A stretch of 64,000 bases of DNA from VMCP01 sp964415065 (GTDB taxonomy: Bacteria > Bacteroidota > Bacteroidia > NS11-12g > UBA955): assembly GCA_964415065.1 (NCBI GenBank), contig CAYPYX010000001.1, forward strand, positions 46,922 to 110,921. The letters are read 5' to 3'. The notes below the pieces were generated by a model. That model made no database searches. It was given only the letters and a program-made list of their open reading frames with translations, and was not told where the DNA came from. This document shows positions 53,770 through 61,019 of the stretch, one piece after another (the stretch's first letter is position 1; each line of letters starts with the position of its first letter). Position numbers and translations under genes: made by a program.

Positions 53770-54270
53770 ATGTCGCAAGATTTTTTAGATAGATCCATTG
53801 AATTAATCCGCACCTTGTCGCAAGGTGAGGTTCACTTCGAAATGGACAAATACAACCAACCCAACATTACTATTCCATCAGCATCCGTGCATGATGTAAT
53901 ACAAGGTTTGAATTCGCAATTAGGATATACGTATTTAAATGATTTAACCGGTGCTCATTATCCATTGAACGAAGGAAAAGAGTTTCAAGTGGTTTATCAC
54001 ATTCATAATTTACCCGAGAATGTTAGACTTCGAATAAAAGCGAATCTTTCAAAATCTGCGAATCAAATTCAGTCCATTTCAGATATTTTCTCTGGGGCAA
54101 ATTGGATGGAGCGAGAAACGTTTGATTTCTTTGGAATTGAATTTACCTCACATCCGAATTTGACTCGGATTTTAAATATGGATAACATGGATTATCATCC
54201 GATGCGTAAAGAGTATGCGTTGGAGGATGAGACCCGTAAAGACAAAAACGATACATTTTTTGGGAGATGA
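53770..54270 (+). CDS. nuoC: NADH-quinone oxidoreductase subunit C
   Basis: A 166-residue 30-kDa subunit of the complex I peripheral arm. Motifs: IFSGANWMERETFDFFGIEFTSHPNLTRIL is the family signature (given here in part as WMERETFDFFGIEF), followed by DYHPMRKEYALEDE. It is separate from nuoD (not fused as in E. coli). Four bases after nuoB; overlaps nuoD by four bases (ATGA). Confidence 0.94.
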   Translation: MSQDFLDRSIELIRTLSQGEVHFEMDKYNQPNITIPSASVHDVIQGLNSQLGYTYLNDLTGAHYPLNEGKEFQVVYHIHNLPENVRLRIKANLSKSANQIQSISDIFSGANWMERETFDFFGIEFTSHPNLTRILNMDNMDYHPMRKEYALEDETRKDKNDTFFGR

Positions 54271-55490
54271 GCGAATTAGAAAAATTAAATCAACAAATCT
54301 ATACTGGCAGCTCCGAGACTATAGACGGAGAAATTGCTACATTGAATTTAGGTCCAACACACCCAGCTACACATGGTATTTTCCAGAATGTATTGAAAGT
54401 TGATGGGGAGAGGATTTTACATGCTGAACAAACAGTTGGTTACATACATAGAGCTTTTGAAAAATTAGCTGAAAGAAGACCTTTTCATCAAATCACACCC
54501 ATTACTGATCGATTGAACTACTGTTCCTCACCCATAAACAATATGGGATGGCACATGACCGTTGAGAAGTTAATTGGTGCTGAAATTCCGAAGAAGGTAG
54601 ATTACATGCGTGTAATCGTGATGGAATTAGCTCGTATAGCGGATCATCTTGTATGTAATTCAGTGATTGGTGTTGATACAGGTGCGTTGACCGGATTTAC
54701 GTATATGTTCCAACAGCGCGAAAAAATTTATGATTTGTACGAAGAAATTTGTGGAGCGCGCTTAACTACCAATGTAGGTAGAATTGGTGGTTTTGATCGT
54801 GATTTCAGTCCTAAATTTTACGATTTATTGCGTTCATTTCTGAAGGAATTTCCCAAACATTTCGACGAATATTCGAATATGTTGGAGCGAAATAGAATTT
54901 TTATGGATCGTGTAATTGGCGCAGGTCCAATCACCGCTGAACGAGCATTGAACTATTCTTTCGCTGGTCCTAATTTGCGTGCAGCTGGTGTGGATTACGA
55001 TGTTCGCGTTCAAAATCCGTATTCGAGTTATCAAGATTTCGACTTTAAAATCCCTGTTGGTTCAGACGGTGATACTTATGATCGATTTATGGTACGACAA
55101 AATGAGATCCGTGAAAGTTTAAAAATTATTCAACAGGCATTAGATAACATGCCATCAGGCAGCTATCATGCTGATATTCCATCGTTCTATCTTCCCCCAA
55201 AAGAAGAAGTGTATTCCTCTATGGAAGCACTCATCTATCATTTTAAAATCATTATGGGAGAAACACCAATTCCAGCAGGCGAGGTTTACCATGCAGTTGA
55301 AGGTGGAAATGGTGAATTAGGATATTATTTAGTATCAGACGGTGGAAGAACTCCTTATCGATTGCACTTTAGAAGACCTTGTTTCATATATTATCAAGCA
55401 TACCCAGAAATGATTAAAGGTGCATTACTCAGTGATGCCATTTTAACCATGAGTAGTATGAATGTAATTGCAGGTGAGTTAGACGCTTAA
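54267..55490 (+). CDS. nuoD: NADH-quinone oxidoreductase subunit D
   Basis: A 407-residue 49-kDa subunit next to cluster N2, forming the quinone site. Motifs: LGPTHPATHGIFQN with the quinone-site His, AEQTVGYIHRAFEKLAE, and GRIGGFDRDFSPKFYD. The C-terminal RRPCFIYYQAYPEMIKG retains the family end. ATGA overlap with nuoC indicates translational coupling. Confidence 0.96.
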   Translation: MSELEKLNQQIYTGSSETIDGEIATLNLGPTHPATHGIFQNVLKVDGERILHAEQTVGYIHRAFEKLAERRPFHQITPITDRLNYCSSPINNMGWHMTVEKLIGAEIPKKVDYMRVIVMELARIADHLVCNSVIGVDTGALTGFTYMFQQREKIYDLYEEICGARLTTNVGRIGGFDRDFSPKFYDLLRSFLKEFPKHFDEYSNMLERNRIFMDRVIGAGPITAERALNYSFAGPNLRAAGVDYDVRVQNPYSSYQDFDFKIPVGSDGDTYDRFMVRQNEIRESLKIIQQALDNMPSGSYHADIPSFYLPPKEEVYSSMEALIYHFKIIMGETPIPAGEVYHAVEGGNGELGYYLVSDGGRTPYRLHFRRPCFIYYQAYPEMIKGALLSDAILTMSSMNVIAGELDA

Positions 55491-55496
55491 TAAACA

Positions 55497-56036
55497 TTGA
55501 AGGACGTGGAAGAAAATAAACATATCGAATTTCCTCAAGAGCTTCTAGATGAAGTTCAAAGAGTTATATCCTTATTTCCCGAGGGAAAACAAAAAAGTGC
55601 ATTAATACGTGTTTTACACATTGCACAAGCGCATTTCGGATGGCTTTCTGCAGATGTAATGGACTATGTAGCTAGATTGTTGCACATACAACCAATTGAG
55701 GTGTACGAGGTAGCTACCTTTTACAGTATGTACGATACCCAAAAAGTGGGTAAAGTTAAATTAGAAGTGTGTAGAACAGGTCCATGTATGATAGAAGGTG
55801 CTGAGAAAATTATTTCATACATCGAAAAGAAGTTAGGAATTAAAGAAGGTGAAACAACTGCCGATGGTATCTTCACATTAAAAGCCGTTGAGTGCCTAGG
55901 TGCATGCGGATATGCTCCTATGTTGCAAGCGGGAGAAAAATTTCATGAACATTTAACAGAAGAGAAAGTGGATGCGTTAATTGAACACTATAGAAACCAT
56001 CCTTCAGCTAATTATATGGGACAGAACAATGACTAG
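55497..56036 (+). CDS. nuoE: NADH-quinone oxidoreductase subunit E
   Basis: A 179-residue 24-kDa subunit with a thioredoxin-like fold and one 2Fe-2S cluster (N1a). Four Cys ligands appear in EVCRTGPCMIE and VECLGACGYAP; the preceding EVATFYSMY is typical. No ATG is available: TTG 55497, six bases after nuoD's stop, is used; GTG 55506 is the alternative. Overlaps nuoF by eight bases. Confidence 0.93.
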   Translation: MKDVEENKHIEFPQELLDEVQRVISLFPEGKQKSALIRVLHIAQAHFGWLSADVMDYVARLLHIQPIEVYEVATFYSMYDTQKVGKVKLEVCRTGPCMIEGAEKIISYIEKKLGIKEGETTADGIFTLKAVECLGACGYAPMLQAGEKFHEHLTEEKVDALIEHYRNHPSANYMGQNND

Positions 56037-57381
56037 GAAATTATTACTTGCAAACGACCATATTGAAGGTATTCAATCTTACGATGTTTATCGTAAAAAT
56101 GGGGGATATGCAGCTGTAGAAAAGGCGCTGAAAACCATGTCTCCTGACGATATCGTAGAGGAAGTTAAAAAGTCCGGACTACGCGGTAGAGGTGGCGCTG
56201 GTTTCCCGACGGGAATGAAGTGGAGCTTTTTAGCGAAGCCGGAAGGAGTTCCTCGTCATTTATTGTGTAATGCCGATGAATCTGAGCCAGGCACGTTTAA
56301 AGATCGCTATTTGATGGAAAAAATCCCTCATTTATTGATCGAAGGAATGATCCTTTCTTCGTATGCTCTAGGTGCAAATCAATCCTATATCTATATCCGT
56401 GGTGAATACATGTATGTATTACGCATTTTGGAGAAAGCCATTCAAGAAGCATACAACAATGGATGGTTAGGTAAAAATATATTGGGAAGTGGTTTTGACT
56501 TAGATTTAGCAGTATCTCCAGGTGCAGGTGCCTACATTTGTGGAGAAGAAACGGCGTTAATTGAAAGTTTAGAAGGAAAACGTGGAAATCCTCGTATGAA
56601 ACCACCATTCCCTGCTGTACAAGGTTTATGGCAGAGGCCAACTGTGGTTAACAACGTTGAAACCATAGCCGCTGTTGTACCAATTATAAATGAAGGTGGT
56701 GACAGTTATGCATCTATCGGGATTGGGCGATCAACTGGAACTAAATTGATTTCAGCATCTGGCAACATTAATAAACCAGGTGTATATGAAATTGAATTAG
56801 GTGTAAGTGTTGAAGAATTTATTTATTCTGATACCTATTGTGGTGGAATTAAGAATGGTAAAAAATTAAAAGCCTGTGTTCCTGGAGGATCTTCAGTTCC
56901 AATTTTACCACATTATTTAGTTTGTAAAACAGCAGAAGGAAACGATCGTTTAATGACTTACGAAAGTTTAGCTGACGGTGGTTTTGCAACTGGTTCTATG
57001 TTGGGTTCTGGTGGTTTTATTGTTTACGACGAGGATCAATGTATTGTGCGTAATACTTGGAATTTTGCTCGTTTTTATCATCATGAGTCTTGTGGTCAGT
57101 GTTCACCGTGTAGAGAAGGAACGGGTTGGATGAAAAAAGTTCTTCATAATATAGAAACGGGTAAAGGTAAAATGGAAGATATTGATTTGCTTTGGGAGAT
57201 TCAAAGCAAAATTGAAGGAAACACTATTTGTCCTTTAGGAGATGCTGCAGCTTGGCCTGTAGCAGCTGCTATTCGCCATTTCCGTGAAGAATTTGAATGG
57301 CATGTTAGGGAACCTAAATTATCTCAAGAGAGAAATTATGGTTTGGTAAGTGAAAAAAAGTTTGAGAACGTTAACGTATAA
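56029..57381 (+). CDS. nuoF: NADH-quinone oxidoreductase subunit F
   Basis: A 450-residue NADH-oxidising subunit with FMN and cluster N3. Motifs: GRGGAGFPTGMKWSF (NADH/FMN), DESEPGTFKDRYLMEK, GAYICGEETALIESLEG, and the 4Fe-4S ligands ESCGQCSPCREGTGW with a fourth Cys in NTICPLGDAA. The ATG at 56029 overlaps nuoE by eight bases and begins at the family's usual position; the ATG at 55981 adds 16 residues in an overlapping frame. Confidence 0.95.
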   Translation: MTRKLLLANDHIEGIQSYDVYRKNGGYAAVEKALKTMSPDDIVEEVKKSGLRGRGGAGFPTGMKWSFLAKPEGVPRHLLCNADESEPGTFKDRYLMEKIPHLLIEGMILSSYALGANQSYIYIRGEYMYVLRILEKAIQEAYNNGWLGKNILGSGFDLDLAVSPGAGAYICGEETALIESLEGKRGNPRMKPPFPAVQGLWQRPTVVNNVETIAAVVPIINEGGDSYASIGIGRSTGTKLISASGNINKPGVYEIELGVSVEEFIYSDTYCGGIKNGKKLKACVPGGSSVPILPHYLVCKTAEGNDRLMTYESLADGGFATGSMLGSGGFIVYDEDQCIVRNTWNFARFYHHESCGQCSPCREGTGWMKKVLHNIETGKGKMEDIDLLWEIQSKIEGNTICPLGDAAAWPVAAAIRHFREEFEWHVREPKLSQERNYGLVSEKKFENVNV

Positions 57382-57386
57382 ATTCA

Positions 57387-58355
57387 ATGTCTGAAGAAAT
57401 TCAAAAGTTTACAGTTACCATTGATGGGGAATCCATTCAAGTGGCACCTGGTACAACCATATTGAATGCAGCACGTCAAATTGGTGGAAAAATAGTACCA
57501 CCAGCGATGTGCTACTATTCGAGTTTAAAGGGAAGCGGTGGTAAATGCCGTACGTGTCTTGTTGAGGTTTCAAAAGGATCTGAAAAAGACCCAAGACCTA
57601 TGCCCAAACTAGTTGCCAGTTGTAGTACAACGGTAATGGATGGCATGGAAGTAAAGAATATTACAAGTCCTAAAGTATTAGATGCTAGAAAAGGAGTTGT
57701 AGAATTCTTATTATTAAATCATCCTTTGGATTGTCCCGTTTGCGACCAAGCAGGTGAATGCCATCTTCAGGATTTAGCTTTCGAACATGGTGTAGCTAAA
57801 ACGAGATACGAATTTAAAAGAAGGGAATTCGATAAAATTGATATCGGAGATTACATTAAGTTACACATGACTCGTTGTATACTTTGTTATCGTTGTGTTT
57901 ACACAGCGAATCAATTAACTGATTCGAGAGAGCATGGTGTATTAAAGCGCGGAGACGCAGCTGAAATCGGCACCTTCATTGAAAAAAATCTTAAAAACGA
58001 CTTCATTGGTAACGTGATTGATGTTTGTCCAGTTGGAGCGTTAACGGATAAGACATTCCGATTTAGAAGTCGTGTTTGGTATACCAAGCCCGTCGATGCG
58101 AATTGCGAATGTACTAAGTGTTCTGGTAAAGCTGTTTTATGGATGATCGGTGATGAGATAGCACGTGTTACTGCTCGCAAAGACCAGTATGGAGAAGTAA
58201 AAGAATTTATTTGTAACGAATGTAGGTTCGATAAAAAAGAAGTTGCGAAATGGAACATCGAAGGACCAAGAAAAATCAATCGACATTCGGTTATTTCTGC
58301 AAATCATTACGAACAACCCATACCTGAACATACCACCTTATTGAATAAAGCATAA
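57387..58355 (+). CDS. nuoG: NADH-quinone oxidoreductase subunit G, short form
   Basis: A 322-residue short NuoG. It keeps the 2Fe-2S domain (MCYYSSLKGSGGKCRTCLVEV, then ASCST), the His/Cys N5 segment HPLDCPVCDQAGECHLQD, the N4-type CILCYRC and CPVGALTD, and a further Cys group (ANCECTKCSG, EFICNECRF). The large molybdopterin-oxidoreductase-like domain of the usual 700-900-residue NuoG is absent. This short type is known in Flavobacteriia, so I read it as lineage-typical, not broken. Confidence 0.92.
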   Translation: MSEEIQKFTVTIDGESIQVAPGTTILNAARQIGGKIVPPAMCYYSSLKGSGGKCRTCLVEVSKGSEKDPRPMPKLVASCSTTVMDGMEVKNITSPKVLDARKGVVEFLLLNHPLDCPVCDQAGECHLQDLAFEHGVAKTRYEFKRREFDKIDIGDYIKLHMTRCILCYRCVYTANQLTDSREHGVLKRGDAAEIGTFIEKNLKNDFIGNVIDVCPVGALTDKTFRFRSRVWYTKPVDANCECTKCSGKAVLWMIGDEIARVTARKDQYGEVKEFICNECRFDKKEVAKWNIEGPRKINRHSVISANHYEQPIPEHTTLLNKA

Positions 58356-58356
58356 A

Positions 58357-59379
58357 ATGGATAGTGCATTGTTATTAGAAAAAACGCTTTTGGTTACCAT
58401 ATTAACTTTGGTTACATTGGGAATCGCTGCGTATTTAACCTACGGAGAGCGAAAAGTAGCTGCTTTTTTTCAGGATCGTTTAGGTCCGAATAGAGCAGGT
58501 ATTTATGGTGTATTTCAACCATTAGCGGATGCAGGTAAGTTATTTTTTAAAGAAGAATTAATACCTCAATCTGCTGAAAAATGGTTATTTATTTTAGGTC
58601 CTGCGGTGGCAATGATTACTGCAACAATAACCAGCGCTGTGATTCCTTGGGGTACCGAATTACCCATCGGAGATCGTATAGTTCGTTTGCAGGTTGCCGA
58701 CGTAAATATCGGGGTACTTTACATAATGGGTATTGTATCAGTTGGTGTTTACGGAATCATGATTGGTGGTTGGGCTTCAAACAATAAATACGCATTGTTC
58801 GGTGCAATTCGTGCCAGCGCACAGATGATTTCCTATGAATTGAGCATGGGTTTATCTTTGATCGCAGTGATCATGATGAGTGGTACATTAAGCCTTCGTG
58901 AAATTGTAGATCAACAACACGGAATGAATTGGAATGTTTTCTATCAACCACTTGGATTCATAATATTTTTTGTTTGTGCATTAGCTGAAACCAATCGTGC
59001 TCCTTTTGATTTAGCAGAATGTGAAACGGAGCTTATTGGTGGTTATCATACGGAGTATTCTTCCATGAAATTGGGATTCTATTTATTTTCAGAATACATC
59101 AACATGTTTGTATCCAGCGCATTAATGGCATGTGTTTACTTAGGTGGATATAATTTCCCCGGAATGGATGCTATAAGTAATCCTACAGTGTTAGGTATCG
59201 CTCAGATATTAGTTATGTTCTCGAAGGTTTTCTTCTTCATATTTGTTTTTATGTGGATACGTTGGACATTGCCTCGATTCAGATATGATCAATTGATGCA
59301 TTTGGGATGGAAATCTTTAATACCGTTAGCCATTTTTAATTTGCTTGCCACTGGTGCAATCATGTTGGCCGTTGGTTAA
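58357..59379 (+). CDS. nuoH: NADH-quinone oxidoreductase subunit H
   Basis: A 340-residue membrane subunit with eight helices that forms part of the quinone chamber. Motifs: ERKVAAFFQDRLGPNRAG, LAETNRAPFDLAECETELIGGYHTEY (in part) and WIRWTLPRFRYDQLMHLGWK. Two bases after nuoG. It is the last gene before a strong hairpin; nuoI-N do not follow. Confidence 0.95.
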   Translation: MDSALLLEKTLLVTILTLVTLGIAAYLTYGERKVAAFFQDRLGPNRAGIYGVFQPLADAGKLFFKEELIPQSAEKWLFILGPAVAMITATITSAVIPWGTELPIGDRIVRLQVADVNIGVLYIMGIVSVGVYGIMIGGWASNNKYALFGAIRASAQMISYELSMGLSLIAVIMMSGTLSLREIVDQQHGMNWNVFYQPLGFIIFFVCALAETNRAPFDLAECETELIGGYHTEYSSMKLGFYLFSEYINMFVSSALMACVYLGGYNFPGMDAISNPTVLGIAQILVMFSKVFFFIFVFMWIRWTLPRFRYDQLMHLGWKSLIPLAIFNLLATGAIMLAVG

Positions 59380-59432
59380 TCTATTAAACTATCGAGTTAA
59401 ATAACACGATTTAATTATATAATTTTCAATAA

Positions 59433-59475
59433 AATGAAAAAAGGCGTCAAAGTAAGTTTGACGCCTTTTTTCATT
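59433..59475. terminator. perfect bidirectional terminator after nuoH
   Basis: AATGAAAAAAGGCGTCAAA and its exact complement form 19-bp arms (59433-59451, 59457-59475) around GTAAG. The stem has a GGCGTC core and runs of A and T on the outside, so it can work in both directions. It closes the nuo operon 54 bases after nuoH. Confidence 0.9.
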
Positions 59476-59487
59476 GTTTAATATTTT

Positions 59488-59533
59488 AAATTCAGAAAAT
59501 TTTTGGCTTAGATTTCTGAATTTACGTTAAGCC
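59488..59533. other. overlapping inverted repeats, pseudoknot-like geometry
   Basis: AAATTCAGAAA (59488-59498) pairs perfectly with TTTCTGAATTT (59513-59523). GGCTTA in that loop (59505-59510) can also pair with TAAGCC (59528-59533), so the four segments have H-type pseudoknot order. It lies in the 255-base gap between nuoH and murF; chance occurrence is possible in AT-rich DNA. Confidence 0.3.
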
Positions 59534-59634
59534 TTTCATGAAGTTACGACTCTGAGAATCTATCGTTATAAATATGCGGACATTAAAGATTCATTAAGTT
59601 CAAAATATCAAAGTCATTAAATCAAATTCTTAAT

Positions 59635-60945
59635 TTATTGAAAATGTTCAATTACTTTTTCCATTGCAATCCCGCGACTTCCTTTAACAAAAACATGTTT
59701 GCTATTAATAGGATGTGTATCTAACCACGCCAATAAGGATTCCACAGAGTCAAAGCAATAAGGATAAGATTTACATGCATTTTTAAATTCACTTCCTACT
59801 AAAAAAAGTTCATCAAATCCCAATGACGAAGCTAATTCAAATATATTCAAATGCTCTAGCTCATTGGAGCTACCAAGTTCTAACATATCACCAAGCAATA
59901 CTGCTTTTGTTCCGTTTATCGTTGCAAAACTTTGCAAACCCGCTTGCACAGAACTAGGATTTGCATTGTAAGCGTCTAAAAAAACTTCGTGTTTGGTAAA
60001 GCTCAACCATTGACTCCGGTTGTTTTGAGGTTTGTAATTACATGCAGATTGAATACTTTTATCCAAGTCTAGTCCAAATATCACAGCCATACTTAATGCA
60101 GATAAAATATTATATATATTGAACTTACCTCCTAAATTTGACTGAAATTGACCTAATTCAAGTTCATTGAAGAACAATTTAAACTTCAAAAATGGCATTT
60201 CTTCGACCACTTCTGCATACAGATTTGCTTTAGGATGCGTTAAGCTGTATGTCAGTGGATTTCCAAATCGCTTACTCATGGATTGCAACCAAGGATCATC
60301 GAGGTTGATTGCCACTTTGCCTTCAGAACGAATCAGCTGTAAATACAATTCACTTTCTTCTTTAGCTACTGCTTCGATAGAACCAAAACCTTCCAAATGT
60401 TCTTTACCTATGTTGGTAATTAATCCTGCATCGGGTAAAAATAAATCACATAAAAATGCCATTTCTCCAGGATGATTGGTACCTAGTTCTACTATACCGA
60501 AATCCGTATTTTCATCGAACGACAATAACGTCAATGGAACGCCTATGTGGTTGTTTAAATTTCCTTTGGTTGCCTTCGTTACATACTGCTCTTGAAATAT
60601 GGCAGTTAGTAACTCTTTGGTTGTGGTTTTCCCGTTAGAACCACCAATAGAAATAAATTGGGTTTTGGGTTTAAGTTTACCTGAATGAATCTTAGCTAGC
60701 TCTGCTAGTGTTTCATTAGGATTTTCAACTAATAATATTCTATCTGAAAAAATCGATGAATTATTCGTAACAACGTACTTTGCTTCCAAATCCAATGCTT
60801 TTTGAGCAAAAATATTGCCGTCAAAAACATCCCCAGATAAACAAATAAAAAATGAGTCTTTAACCGTTTTTCTAGTATCGGTACAAATATTAAAACCTGT
60901 CTCATGCAGTTTTTCGTAAATAAAATCGATGGAAGCAGTATTCAT
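59635..60945 (-). CDS. murF: UDP-MurNAc-tripeptide:D-Ala-D-Ala ligase
   Basis: A 436-residue Mur ligase that adds D-Ala-D-Ala to the UDP-MurNAc-tripeptide in the cytosol. The N-terminal substrate domain (about 1-95) is followed by the ATP loop GGSNGKTTTKELL, NHIGVPLTLL, the metal-site segment GTNHPGEMAFL and VFLDAYNANPSSV, and a C-terminal domain with KGSRGIAMEKV. Complete. An exact -7 box lies 11 bases before its ATG. Convergent with nuoH. Confidence 0.94.
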   Translation of the reverse strand: MNTASIDFIYEKLHETGFNICTDTRKTVKDSFFICLSGDVFDGNIFAQKALDLEAKYVVTNNSSIFSDRILLVENPNETLAELAKIHSGKLKPKTQFISIGGSNGKTTTKELLTAIFQEQYVTKATKGNLNNHIGVPLTLLSFDENTDFGIVELGTNHPGEMAFLCDLFLPDAGLITNIGKEHLEGFGSIEAVAKEESELYLQLIRSEGKVAINLDDPWLQSMSKRFGNPLTYSLTHPKANLYAEVVEEMPFLKFKLFFNELELGQFQSNLGGKFNIYNILSALSMAVIFGLDLDKSIQSACNYKPQNNRSQWLSFTKHEVFLDAYNANPSSVQAGLQSFATINGTKAVLLGDMLELGSSNELEHLNIFELASSLGFDELFLVGSEFKNACKSYPYCFDSVESLLAWLDTHPINSKHVFVKGSRGIAMEKVIEHFQ

Positions 60946-60956
60946 AAATATGATTT

Positions 60957-60964
60957 CAAAATTA
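60957..60964 (-). promoter_or_regulatory. -7 promoter box for murF
   Basis: TAATTTTG on the minus strand matches TAnnTTTG exactly and ends 11 bases before the murF ATG at 60945. Confidence 0.5.
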
Positions 60965-60996
60965 CAATCTTATGTACACTTTCGCATTTAAATTAT

Positions 60997-61004
60997 TAAA
61001 TTTG
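60997..61004 (+). promoter_or_regulatory. -7 promoter box for the FG-GAP T9SS protein
   Basis: TAAATTTG matches TAnnTTTG exactly, 15 bases before the ATG at 61020. The longer in-frame ATG at 60972 lies upstream of it, so the box supports the shorter start. It is divergent with the murF box 32 bases away. Confidence 0.5.
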
Positions 61005-61019
61005 GTTAAATCCGTTGTT

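Noticed and set aside
57387..58355. NuoG as a truncated pseudogene
   Set aside because: The reading frame is intact, cluster ligands are present and nuoH follows after one base; short NuoG is known in the clade.
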